Notes under the pieces: generated by a model
The model's input: only the letters and a program-made list of their open reading frames with translations
Told to the model about the DNA's origin: nothing
The model's database searches: none
Position numbers and translations under genes: made by a program
NCBI GenBank assembly: GCA_965601825.1
Contig: OZ271839.1
Span: forward strand, 1,364,001 to 1,428,000
Direction of reading: 5' to 3'
Source: HXMU1420-13 sp965601825
GTDB lineage: Bacteria > Bacteroidota > Rhodothermia > Balneolales > Balneolaceae
DNA: 64,000 nucleotides
Part shown: one piece after another, positions 9,084-17,178 of the stretch
How the letters are laid out: the number at the start of each line of letters is the position of its first letter
Position numbering within the stretch: the first letter of the stretch is position 1

Positions 9084-9172
9084 AGCAATACCTCTCTGCT
9101 TTAAGTACACTCCAATGTTAAAAAATTGTTAACATAAAGTAAAGCAAATATTACCTCAGTTTAACCTCAGTG

Positions 9173-10027
9173 TTAATTAAACTGATTAAGTCTAGCCTCT
9201 ACTCGTTCTACTTGTATTGCCAGCTGTAGTGCATCGTAGCTTGTATATGCAGTTTCTTTATTTAGTTGAATAGATTTTAAGAAGAGTAGCGCAGCTTTTT
9301 CCGCTGCTTTGGTTGGATCGAAATTCTGTTTTTCATAGAAAAGACGATTGGTTTCACTTTTGCGCCCGTACTTTACGATCTGAGAAGGTACGTTGCATTC
9401 CAAAATCATATTCTTGTTGCTAATGATGCGCCTATGTCGATTTTCATCTGCAGCTGCATGTAAATTCATAGTGGCAGTTGTTCCATTATCGAACCTGAGA
9501 AAAAAGTGTGCTATTGTTGGTGAATTTGGGGATACTGAAATCTGTTTAGCTTCTATATGGTGGATGCCACTATCAACCCATTTCAAACAAAGTCCTAATT
9601 CATCAATCCAGTGACTTCGAAATTCATTTTCAACCTGGACCATTTGATTACGAACAATTTCTCTCTCTATGTGAATGAAGCTTGGTTTAGCAACTTTATC
9701 CATCATCCATCTTGTAGCTGGCGCAATTGATGGCCATTGGGCGAATTGAATATGACAACGGGATTCCCTTGCTGAACGATGAATTCTTTCAAGCATTTTT
9801 ATATCGGTTGGCTGCTTAGCTATAAAAAAGCAGTGAAATCCTCTTCGAACTCCTTCTAAAAGAACTTCCAAATTTTGGTCAGTCTCATCAAGAATCAGAC
9901 ATGCATCAACAGCATGCAGGTCTGAGATATTTGGACAAAGTTCAACTTCAGTAACAACGTTATGTGGGCGTAAATGATGTTCCCATGCAACACCACGGGT
10001 AGCATCTCCAACAATACCAACTTTCAT
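9173..10027 (-). CDS. Degenerate Gfo/Idh/MocA-type oxidoreductase
   Basis: 284 residues that follow the Gfo/Idh/MocA plan: an N-terminal Rossmann part (MKVGIVGDATRG), a segment where the family has EKP (here FIAKQP, about residues 89-94), then a substrate domain with IHHIEAKQ and strands. Two family hallmarks are altered: the glycine motif lacks GxGxxG spacing, and the Glu of EKP is replaced. The protein is about 50 residues shorter than usual. It may be a non-catalytic or specialised member. It stands alone between PspC and the secreted-protein pair. Confidence 0.6.
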   Translation of the reverse strand: MKVGIVGDATRGVAWEHHLRPHNVVTEVELCPNISDLHAVDACLILDETDQNLEVLLEGVRRGFHCFFIAKQPTDIKMLERIHRSARESRCHIQFAQWPSIAPATRWMMDKVAKPSFIHIEREIVRNQMVQVENEFRSHWIDELGLCLKWVDSGIHHIEAKQISVSPNSPTIAHFFLRFDNGTTATMNLHAAADENRHRRIISNKNMILECNVPSQIVKYGRKSETNRLFYEKQNFDPTKAAEKAALLFLKSIQLNKETAYTSYDALQLAIQVERVEARLNQFN

Positions 10028-10085
10028 AATTTATGCCTTTAAGTTCAGGCTAAAATGCAAATGGAGATGCTATTTTCCAACTTTG

Positions 10086-10268
10086 TTAGTCGGGCATTAC
10101 AATTGCTAAAATAAAATAGATTAGAATAGGTGATCCGTAACCTAGTAAAGAACAAATTACAAAGATTACACGAACAATCGTTGGGTCCCATCCAAGATAC
10201 TCTGCTAACCCGCCACAAACTCCGGCTAGCATTTTATCCTTCTTGGATTTTTTCAATTTTGCAGGCAT
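10086..10268 (-). CDS. PspC domain protein
   Basis: A 60-residue PspC-domain membrane protein. The conserved core is GVCGGLAEYLGWDPTIVRV at about residues 15-33, followed by a single membrane helix. PspC proteins take part in envelope stress responses or act as small inner-membrane anchors. The frame is open to 10367, but the extra 33 codons lie over the terminator of the upstream gene and are not family-like, so the ATG at 10268 (MPAKLKKSKK) is used. No other psp gene is adjacent. Confidence 0.85.
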   Translation of the reverse strand: MPAKLKKSKKDKMLAGVCGGLAEYLGWDPTIVRVIFVICSLLGYGSPILIYFILAIVMPD

Positions 10269-10333
10269 AAAACAAACATGATTATTTTTATTCTCGGCGT
10301 GACTACGAGATGATAAACAAGTTGTTTCAAAAA

Positions 10334-10361
10334 AATCAAAAAAATAAGGGCCGAAGCCCTT
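10334..10361 (-). terminator. Rho-independent terminator after the M56/TonB gene
   Basis: Read on the - strand, AAGGGC-TTCG-GCCCTT (10361-10346) forms a perfect 6-bp stem with a stable UUCG tetraloop, followed by ATTTTTTTG. It lies 20 bp after the stop of the M56 gene. Confidence 0.85.
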
Positions 10362-10381
10362 TTGCATTCTCTAATGTGAGA

Positions 10382-12181
10382 TTAACCAATTTCCTTAATT
10401 CTAGGTAATTGCTTTTCACCAAACTCAGAATCACTTAATTTAAAGACAATTGGTAGCTGAAACTGTACATCTACAGCCTTTCCTCTTTGCATTCCTGGCT
10501 CAAAGCGCGCATGTTTTATGGCTTCTAATGCAGCTTCATCACAACCGGCACCTATTCCTCTAATAACCTCAGGATTAATCACTTTTCCATCTTTAGTTAC
10601 AACAAATTGCAGCACTACACGCCCTTCAATACCCTCTTTGCGAGCAAGATCAGGATAAGAAACTCTACTTTGAATAGACGCCAAGCCACCAATAAGCTTT
10701 GGCATTTCCTCAACTACAGAGAAAGTATCACCTGGAATTACTTTACCAATGCTTGCAGAGGTTGGTCCATTAGGTGGTACTAAATAAGAGGCAAGGTCTT
10801 TGCGTACTAGAATTTGATTTGCCAACTTTCCAAAGAGGTAATTATCCCCTTGTAAGTTTGCATAATGGTTTATGTAAACCGGGATTATATTATCATTTAT
10901 TACACCCTTGGATCGTATAGTGACATCCATGCTATTAATTCTGAAATCGATAGTATTCAGCTCGATATCACCATTTAGTACACCACCTTCAAATTGAACG
11001 GGAGAAACAACAAACACTCCATATTCAGGTACAGAAAACATAAATCCATCTAATCCATTGATGGAAGTAGTATTTGGATGTGCAGTTAATTCTTTTCCAT
11101 TTATTTCAAAAGTAGGGCTCGCAAGTGTAAGGGTCATATCTTCTAATACCGATTCATCCAGTGTAGAAGGTGCTCTCATGTCAGAGCATGCAATAGGAGC
11201 TATAATTCCTATACAAATGAGCAGGAAAAATAGAGAGCTTCTTTTTACAGAGCTTCTATATAGTTTATGATATTTCATTGTTGAGATTCGTTTTTTTAGT
11301 GTTGACTGTTGTACGGCCATGTTTACTGAAAAACTTCCGAATCCCCGGTTCAGAGGTATCAGTTCATATAACATGGAAGCGTAACTTTTGAGAGAAATAC
11401 CGGTGGTATTCAACACTTCCTGATCACAAGAGATCTCACGATATATTTCAATTTCCTTTGTCCCAAATCGGATGACAGGATGAAACCAGAAAACTGACTC
11501 AATCACGGATAGAATCAACTGTAATAAGTAATCCCCTCTCTTGATGTGAACTAGTTCATGTTGAATAGCCATCCGGATTTTCTCGGGGTCATCCTGGATG
11601 CTTTTTGGTAAGACAATGACCGGATTTCTCCAGCCGTAAGTAAATGGAACCATTGGGTGTTCTAAATATGCAACATTTACATATGAAAACTTAGAGTTCT
11701 TAAAGTCACTGAAGCTACCCAATGACTGAGTACTTAGTTTTTTATTCAGCCTTTTAATAAATAATAGGCTGTAAAAAAGGCGAACTATCAATACAAGGCT
11801 GCCTAGTAATACAGCTAAAGTTATTAATCCAAAAAGGAAATTCGGTTCTGTATAACTTGGAGAATAGCTAGTTGCGGTAGAATGATAATTATTAGCTAGC
11901 TCTAAAGGATTATTTACAATAAAGACAGCTGTCTCTAGGCTTGTATTAATTACAGAGGTATTACTGAAAAATTGTAGAAGATATTTAGTAATAAATCCTA
12001 GTGGAATTGCGACAATCGTTGCTACTCTTAAGTGATAGTGATAAAGAGGATTAATGTTTGGGAAAAAGCGAAGAATAACTAATGTAAGTACGCCAACAAT
12101 TGACCAAACAAATAGAGGGAACCAAAAATGATCTAAACTTGAGATTCCGATTCTTTGAATGAATTCATAAACTTCAATCAT
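10382..12181 (-). CDS. M56 (BlaR1-type) membrane metallopeptidase with TonB C-terminal domain
   Basis: A BlaR1/MecR1-like sensor protease whose zinc site is HELVH at residues 208-212, with the distal acidic ligand in the EIEIYREISCD region. Membrane spans are predicted near residues 20-40, 50-70, 115-142 and 313-333. The periplasmic part ends in a TonB C-terminal domain (last ~100 residues: YPDLARKEGIEGRVVLQFVV, CDEAALEAIKHARFEPG) instead of the penicillin-binding sensor domain of true BlaR1. It overlaps the BlaI gene by 4 bp. Family knowledge suggests that a signal activates the protease, which inactivates the repressor. The ligand is unknown, and beta-lactam sensing should not be assumed. 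Confidence 0.88.
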   Translation of the reverse strand: MIEVYEFIQRIGISSLDHFWFPLFVWSIVGVLTLVILRFFPNINPLYHYHLRVATIVAIPLGFITKYLLQFFSNTSVINTSLETAVFIVNNPLELANNYHSTATSYSPSYTEPNFLFGLITLAVLLGSLVLIVRLFYSLLFIKRLNKKLSTQSLGSFSDFKNSKFSYVNVAYLEHPMVPFTYGWRNPVIVLPKSIQDDPEKIRMAIQHELVHIKRGDYLLQLILSVIESVFWFHPVIRFGTKEIEIYREISCDQEVLNTTGISLKSYASMLYELIPLNRGFGSFSVNMAVQQSTLKKRISTMKYHKLYRSSVKRSSLFFLLICIGIIAPIACSDMRAPSTLDESVLEDMTLTLASPTFEINGKELTAHPNTTSINGLDGFMFSVPEYGVFVVSPVQFEGGVLNGDIELNTIDFRINSMDVTIRSKGVINDNIIPVYINHYANLQGDNYLFGKLANQILVRKDLASYLVPPNGPTSASIGKVIPGDTFSVVEEMPKLIGGLASIQSRVSYPDLARKEGIEGRVVLQFVVTKDGKVINPEVIRGIGAGCDEAALEAIKHARFEPGMQRGKAVDVQFQLPIVFKLSDSEFGEKQLPRIKEIG

Positions 12182-12561
12182 GATTCATCCTCCATTCCAT
12201 CAATTAGTTTTTTGATTTCAGCTAACTCCTCTGCAGAGATTTCTTCATTTTTAACCAGAGTTTGAACTAATGCAGATGGTGAACCCTTAAAAACTTTATC
12301 AATAACTTTTGATACTAGGTTTGATTGGACATTTTCTGGTTTTTGGGCAGCTGAATAAACATAGGTAACACCTTCCTTACGAAATTTGAGATAGCCTTTC
12401 TCATTCAAATTCTTCATTACAGTCATTACAGTAGTGTAGGCTACTTTTCGATTTGAAAGGATTCGTTCATGTACATCTGCAACGGTCGCTTCCTTTAAAT
12501 CCCAAACATGATGCAGTACTTCCATTTCAGTTTCGCCTAGGGGTGTAATAGATTTTTTCAT
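12178..12561 (-). CDS. BlaI/MecI/CopY family repressor
   Basis: A 127-residue winged-helix repressor: LGETEMEVLHHVWDLKEATVADVHE and KVAYTTVMTVMKNLNEKGYL (DNA-binding half), then a C-terminal dimerisation half. The protein normally binds its own promoter as a dimer and is removed when the partner M56 protease is activated. It is translationally coupled to that protease gene. A perfect palindrome 15 bp upstream of the start is the probable operator. Confidence 0.92.
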   Translation of the reverse strand: MKKSITPLGETEMEVLHHVWDLKEATVADVHERILSNRKVAYTTVMTVMKNLNEKGYLKFRKEGVTYVYSAAQKPENVQSNLVSKVIDKVFKGSPSALVQTLVKNEEISAEELAEIKKLIDGMEDES

Positions 12562-12575
12562 AAAACTAATTTATT

Positions 12576-12595
12576 AATACTATGTAGATAGTATT
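12576..12595. promoter_or_regulatory. Operator-like palindrome upstream of blaI-type gene
   Basis: AATACTAT-GTAG-ATAGTATT: two perfect 8-bp arms with a 4-bp spacer, 15 bp from the repressor start. The layout (TAC...GTA arms) resembles BlaI-family operators. It could also serve the divergent outer-membrane gene at 12698. Confidence 0.72.
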
Positions 12596-12697
12596 TAATT
12601 TATTTAGAACATGCAATAGATTTTTTTATCGCATAGAAATGTCATAGAGTAATAGTTTAAGGTGATGTAAGTTGAAGGTGAATAAACCATAGGGGAC

Positions 12698-13396
12698 ATG
12701 GAAAAGAAACATCTCAAACTACTTATAGCTGTATTTTTGATTTCAACATCAATTCAAGCACAGCCTTTTAATTTTGACATTAGCTTCGCATTAGGAGCAC
12801 CTCAAGGAGACTTTGGGCAAACCCTGGATAGAAACTCATACGGTCTGGATCTCGCATTCACTTATAAGGTAGGTCGCGATCTGCCGCTATATATCGGGGC
12901 TGGGTTTATGTATCAAAATTATGGATGGAGAGAACGAGAAACACAATTCGTGGTAGGCGTACCGGAAGTTGACGTTAATGTTCGAACAACAAATAACTTA
13001 ATAACACCTCATTTTTTGCTTAGAATTGAACCGCGAATTGGAGGGTTTACCCCATTTATTGAGGGGTCAGTTGGTTTTAACTATTTATTTACAGAATCAG
13101 CAATACGAGATGATTTTGATGATGAAGACATTGCTAATACCGTGAATTACGATTACTTCACATCAAATTATGGAATTGGAGGCGGAGCAAAATTTCTACT
13201 TTGGGAAGGCTTTAATGATCAGGGAGATTTTTATGGAATTCATCTAATCCTCAAAACCAAATACATGCTTGGGGGGGAAGCAATGTATTTAAAAGAAGGA
13301 GATTTGGTTCCTATAGGCGACGAATTAGAGTATAATTTAAGTCGATCTAGAACTGATTTAGCAACATTCAATGTGGGAGTTGTATTCAGTTTTTAG
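12698..13396 (+). CDS. Outer-membrane beta-barrel protein
   Basis: A 232-residue exported protein with a signal peptide (residues 1-22, ending SIQAQ), alternating hydrophobic/polar strands with aromatic residues, and a C-terminal strand ending in Phe (FNVGVVFSF), as expected for substrates of the BAM machinery. It resembles the 'porin family/outer membrane beta-barrel' proteins of Bacteroidota, for which no specific role is known. It is divergent from the BlaI/M56 pair. The photolyase starts 18 bp downstream, so the two may be cotranscribed. Confidence 0.75.
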   Translation: MEKKHLKLLIAVFLISTSIQAQPFNFDISFALGAPQGDFGQTLDRNSYGLDLAFTYKVGRDLPLYIGAGFMYQNYGWRERETQFVVGVPEVDVNVRTTNNLITPHFLLRIEPRIGGFTPFIEGSVGFNYLFTESAIRDDFDDEDIANTVNYDYFTSNYGIGGGAKFLLWEGFNDQGDFYGIHLILKTKYMLGGEAMYLKEGDLVPIGDELEYNLSRSRTDLATFNVGVVFSF

Positions 13397-13414
13397 GAAT
13401 GGATAAAACTTTTG

Positions 13415-14911
13415 ATGGGTTTCATCAGAATGAAAAACATCAATTCCTTTAGAAAAGTTATTCGAAATGATAAGCCTGTAAATGAAGCAGGTGATTATGT
13501 CCTTTATTGGATGCAAATCAATCGAAGATTTGAATATAATTTTGCTCTTGAATACGCAATTGCGTGGGCTAATAAACTAAATAAACCTCTTATGGTTTAT
13601 GAGGCAGTAAGTATCGATTACCCTTGGGCAAATGATCGAATGCAAACGTTTATGCTTCAGGGAATGCAAGAGAATCTAAAAATTGCCTCTGAAAATGGAA
13701 TTAACTTTCTCAGTTACGTTGAGCCAGAGAAGGAAGCGGGTAAAGGATTATTTTATCGGCTTGCAGATAAATCCTGCTGCGTAATTTCAGATGAGTTTCC
13801 GGTTTTTATTGTAAGAGAGCATAATGAAAGAGTGGCTGATCGGATTGATGTTCCATACACAACCATCGATTCAAATGGATTGATTCCCCTCGGTATCACA
13901 GAAAAAGATCCATATTCTGCGTACCTGTTTCGAAAAATTATGCAAAAGCATTTCCTGGAAGCGTATTCAAATCCACCTAAGAAAGACCCACTTAAAGATT
14001 TACATAATCTTGATATTGTTGATTTAGATGATGAAATCACTTCAAATTATAAGTCAGCTCTGAATGTAGATGATGATATTAAGTCGGTAATAGCCAAAAT
14101 GGATATCGATCATTCTGTTCCGGCAGTTCTAAATGTTACGGGGACAAGAGAGGAAGCATTAAAAAAGCTGGATTATTTTGTTGAGAATAATTTGTTGGAA
14201 TATGATGAGAAACGAAATCATCCCGATGAAAAGAAAACAAGTGGATTGAGTCCCTGGCTACATTACGGCAAAATAAGTGAGTATGAAATAGTAAGAGCTG
14301 CATTGCAAAAGCAACCTTCAAGTTGGAATCTTACACAACTCACTCCAAATGGTGGAAAAAACACAGGTTTTTTTAACGGAGATGATAATATCCAAAGTTT
14401 CTTGGACGAAGTTATTACTTGGAGAGAAGTTGGATTCCATTATGCTCATCATAGATCAGACTACGCAGAATTTGAAAGTTTACCGGATTGGGTAAAACAA
14501 ACTATGAGAGAACATGAAGGGGATGAAAGAAAGTGGTTATATACATTGGAGGAACTAGAGCAATCTAGAACTCATGATGATATTTGGAATGCAGCTCAAA
14601 CACAGTTAAGAGAAGAAGGTATCATTCATAATTATCTTCGAATGTTATGGGGGAAAAAAGTAATTGAATGGACACCAGATTACAGAACTGCTTTAGACTA
14701 TCTCATAGAGTTAAATAATAAGTATGCGCTAGATGGAAGAGATCCTGGTTCTTACTCCGGTATATTTTGGTGTTTCGGTCGTTTCGATCGAGCATGGCAA
14801 GAAAGAGAGGTATTCGGCAAACTAAGATACATGGCCAGTGAGAGTACTCGGAAAAAAGTGAAAATGAAAAATTATCTGGCTAAATACGGTTCCCAGAAGC
14901 ATTTACTTTAA
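13415..14911 (+). CDS. Class II cyclobutane pyrimidine dimer photolyase
   Basis: A blue-light flavoenzyme that repairs UV-induced CPD lesions. Class II features are visible: an N-terminal Rossmann domain beginning YVLYWMQINRR, and the FAD-domain signature GRDPGSYSGIFWCFGRFDR with RYMASESTRKK near the C terminus. The length (about 498) is normal. ATG 13415 and ATG 13430 are both possible starts (an in-frame TTG precedes the first); homology begins after the second. It follows the barrel protein closely, and rarA comes next on the same strand. A light-protection role fits the phytochrome further along. Confidence 0.9.
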   Translation: MGFIRMKNINSFRKVIRNDKPVNEAGDYVLYWMQINRRFEYNFALEYAIAWANKLNKPLMVYEAVSIDYPWANDRMQTFMLQGMQENLKIASENGINFLSYVEPEKEAGKGLFYRLADKSCCVISDEFPVFIVREHNERVADRIDVPYTTIDSNGLIPLGITEKDPYSAYLFRKIMQKHFLEAYSNPPKKDPLKDLHNLDIVDLDDEITSNYKSALNVDDDIKSVIAKMDIDHSVPAVLNVTGTREEALKKLDYFVENNLLEYDEKRNHPDEKKTSGLSPWLHYGKISEYEIVRAALQKQPSSWNLTQLTPNGGKNTGFFNGDDNIQSFLDEVITWREVGFHYAHHRSDYAEFESLPDWVKQTMREHEGDERKWLYTLEELEQSRTHDDIWNAAQTQLREEGIIHNYLRMLWGKKVIEWTPDYRTALDYLIELNNKYALDGRDPGSYSGIFWCFGRFDRAWQEREVFGKLRYMASESTRKKVKMKNYLAKYGSQKHLL

Positions 14912-14957
14912 TCTAGAATTAAACATATATTACACATATTTTAATTAATTCTGCTCC

Positions 14958-16313
14958 ATGGATTTATTCCAGGAAAAACCATCGTCCTCTTCCCAGGAAA
15001 ACCAACCAAATACATCAAAATATGATGAACCTCTAGCGACTCGAATGCGACCACAATCTCTTGAAGAATTTGCGGGTCAGGAGCATTTGGTTGGAGAAGG
15101 AAAGATGCTGCGACGTATGATTGAAAGTGGCGTCATAGGTTCATTGATTTTTTTTGGACCACCAAGTTCCGGCAAAACAACTCTTGCACATGTCATTTCG
15201 AAAGAAATAAAAGCGGCATTTGAAGTGATAAATGCTGTTTTAGATGGTATAAAGGAATTAAGAGCAGTTGTTGAAAAAGCAGAAAAACTGCGGAAATTAA
15301 ATGGACGCAAAACCATTCTATTTGTTGATGAAATTCACCGTTGGAATAAGGCTCAGCAAGATGCATTGCTACCTCATCTTGAATCCGGAATTATCACGTT
15401 GGTAGGTGCGACAACTGAGAATCCATTTTATTCATTAGTAAATCCACTATTGTCGAGGTGCCAATTATTTGAATTACATCCTTTATCTGTTCAAGATGTA
15501 AGATTGATGCTGGAGCGAGCTGTTTCCGATCATGAAAGAGGACTAGGAAAGCAAAATATAAATATTGATGAAAGTGCAATTAATCATTTTGCTGAATATG
15601 CTGGTGGTGATATCCGAAATGCACTTAATGCTCTTGAAGTTGCTGTTCTCTCAACCAAAAAGGAAGAAGATGGGGCAACTCATATCAATTTAGAAATAGC
15701 GAAAGAAAGTATTCAAAGGAGAAACGTTCGCTATGATAGAACCGGGGATGAACATTACCATTATATCTCGGCATTTATAAAGTCGGTTAGAGGATCTGAT
15801 CCTGATGCTGCATTGTATTGGATGAATGCAATGCTAGAAGGAGGAGAAGATCCAAACTTCATCTTTCGAAGATTATTTATTCTAGCTTCCGAAGATGTGG
15901 GATTAGCAGAGCCGAATGCTATAACCATCATAAATTCTTGTCATGAAGCCTTTTTGAAGTGTGGGATGCCTGAAGGAATGTTCTTTCTTTCTCAGGCTTG
16001 CTTATATCTGAGTATTTGTCCAAAGAGTAATAGTACACTTGGAATTTTTGCAGCAGGATCGGAAATCAAAAATCATGGAGTTAAGGAAGTACCCTCTTAT
16101 TTAAAGGATAAAACTGCAAATAAGCTTTCTTCACGATATATGGATACAGAGAATGCATCTGAAAATTATAAATATCCCCACGCTCAGCCGGGTAATTGGG
16201 TTGATCAAAGTTATCTTCCGGATCATCTCTCAAACAAAACATTTTATGAGCCGGGCAAAGAAGGGCGTGAAGGTTTGCTCATAAAAAGACTCAACGAAAT
16301 CAAAAGGAAATAA
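14958..16313 (+). CDS. rarA: Replication-associated recombination protein A (AAA+ ATPase)
   Basis: RarA/MgsA is a clamp-loader-like AAA+ ATPase acting at stalled replication forks. Walker A is GPPSSGKTT (residues 67-75; the usual form is GPPGTGKTT), and Walker B runs into DEIHRWNKAQQDALL. The C-terminal tetramerisation region includes GGEDPNFIFRRLFILASEDVGLA and PNGxW-like HAQPGNWVDQSYLP. At 451 residues it has the normal length. The gene follows the photolyase by 46 bp, so DNA repair may be the shared theme. Confidence 0.95.
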   Translation: MDLFQEKPSSSSQENQPNTSKYDEPLATRMRPQSLEEFAGQEHLVGEGKMLRRMIESGVIGSLIFFGPPSSGKTTLAHVISKEIKAAFEVINAVLDGIKELRAVVEKAEKLRKLNGRKTILFVDEIHRWNKAQQDALLPHLESGIITLVGATTENPFYSLVNPLLSRCQLFELHPLSVQDVRLMLERAVSDHERGLGKQNINIDESAINHFAEYAGGDIRNALNALEVAVLSTKKEEDGATHINLEIAKESIQRRNVRYDRTGDEHYHYISAFIKSVRGSDPDAALYWMNAMLEGGEDPNFIFRRLFILASEDVGLAEPNAITIINSCHEAFLKCGMPEGMFFLSQACLYLSICPKSNSTLGIFAAGSEIKNHGVKEVPSYLKDKTANKLSSRYMDTENASENYKYPHAQPGNWVDQSYLPDHLSNKTFYEPGKEGREGLLIKRLNEIKRK

Positions 16314-16346
16314 AAACAGCCGAAGGGGATCAACTCTTCGGCTGTT
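16308..16346 (-). terminator. Strong hairpin terminator, best read on the - strand
   Basis: A perfect 11-bp stem (AACAGCCGAAG at 16315-16325 with CTTCGGCTGTT at 16336-16346) and a 10-nt loop. On the - strand it runs into TTTTTATTT; on the + strand the tail is the poorer GTTGTTGG. It can stop rarA transcripts, but the tail suggests a - strand transcript ending here. Confidence 0.7.
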
Positions 16347-16436
16347 GTTGTTGGAGTCACTAATACATTCGAAAGGTTTGTAGCCTAACCAACCATTCCT
16401 CTCGACACGTATTAGGCGGAATAAACACTAACTTAA
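16308..16436 (-). ncRNA. Candidate structured small RNA downstream of rarA
   Basis: The 313-bp gap after rarA has no convincing ORF but carries nested pairing: CTAATAC/GTATTAG (16360-16366 with 16409-16415) encloses an 8-bp stem (16369-16376 with 16398-16405). The inner stem has an A-C mismatch if read from + but a G-U wobble if read from -, and the terminal hairpin has its U-run on the - strand. Both point to a - strand RNA. A TATCTTTC box (16450-16443) could be the -7 element, giving roughly 130 nt. The family is not recognised; 6S RNA is a possibility, since it lies near rarA homologues in some bacteria. Confidence 0.35.
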
Positions 16437-16520
16437 TCCCTAGAAAGATAAGTATAATTCCAAAACTACAGTAAAAATTAAGGTTAAAATAATATTAAGC
16501 TTAAAAATTGATTGTAATTA

Positions 16521-16542
16521 TAGAAAAGCGCTTTCTTTTCTA
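16521..16542. promoter_or_regulatory. Operator-like palindrome upstream of the FMN reductase
   Basis: TAGAAAAG-CGCTTT-CTTTTCTA has perfect 8-bp arms and contains a second, overlapping palindrome, AAAGCGCTTT. The 13-mer GAAAAGCGCTTTC (16523-16535) recurs exactly at 61537 and in part at 50790, consistent with a LacI/GalR-type operator. Confidence 0.5.
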
Positions 16543-16626
16543 GTGTTTATGAAAAGTGGTGTAAAAAAGTTGAATGAAAGAAGTTTTTTTACTGTTTTAT
16601 GAGCGCATTATTAACGAAAAAGAGCA

Positions 16627-17178
16627 ATGGATTTAAAAATAATTAGTTCTACAGACAGACCAAATTCTACGTCATTGGCTGTTTCAAACTATGTGAAAAC
16701 ACTATTTGAGAGAGAAGGTGTAAATGCAGAGGTAATATCTCTAGAAGATTTCCCAACTGCAGATGTTCATGGTGGTAAATATTGGAATGATGTTCCAAGT
16801 GTTGAAGCTTTCAGGAGACCAATCCTTGAAGCTGACGCAATTTTATGGGTTATCCCTGAGTACAATGGTAGCTTCCCTGGAATACTGAAGTTATTTATCG
16901 ATTACCTGCCATTTCCGGAAGCTTTTGTAAAAACATCGATGAGCTTTATTGGTGTAGCTACCGGTGCATTTGGTGGATTAAGAGCAGTTGAGCAGTTTCA
17001 AATGATCTTAAATTATAGAAATGCCCCTCAATTTCCAGAGCGAGTATTTATTCAACGTTCAAAAAAGACTTTCGATCCGGAAACAGGAATCAATATTCCC
17101 TTTCAACAAGAGCTTTTAGAGAACCAAGTGAAAGGATTTATTGAATACGTTAACAAATCGAAAACACCCGTTATTTAA
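16627..17178 (+). CDS. NADPH-dependent FMN reductase family protein
   Basis: A 183-residue flavodoxin-fold oxidoreductase (NADPH-dependent FMN reductase/azoreductase type). Features are the N-terminal phosphate-binding region (ISSTDRPNSTS), PEYNGSFPGILKLFIDYL, which is the family signature near residue 78, and GVATGAFGGLRA. It probably uses NAD(P)H and FMN to reduce flavins, quinones or azo compounds; the true substrate is unknown. The start follows AAAAAGAGCA. It is convergent with the response regulator, overlapping it by 4 bp. A palindromic site lies about 85 bp upstream. Confidence 0.85.
   Translation: MDLKIISSTDRPNSTSLAVSNYVKTLFEREGVNAEVISLEDFPTADVHGGKYWNDVPSVEAFRRPILEADAILWVIPEYNGSFPGILKLFIDYLPFPEAFVKTSMSFIGVATGAFGGLRAVEQFQMILNYRNAPQFPERVFIQRSKKTFDPETGINIPFQQELLENQVKGFIEYVNKSKTPVI

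Noticed and set aside
10269..10367. Longer start for the PspC protein
   Set aside because: The extension lies across the terminator of the M56 gene and is not PspC-like.
10382..12561. Beta-lactam resistance regulator (BlaR1/BlaI) reading
   Set aside because: There is no penicillin-binding sensor domain and no beta-lactamase adjacent; the C terminus is a TonB domain.
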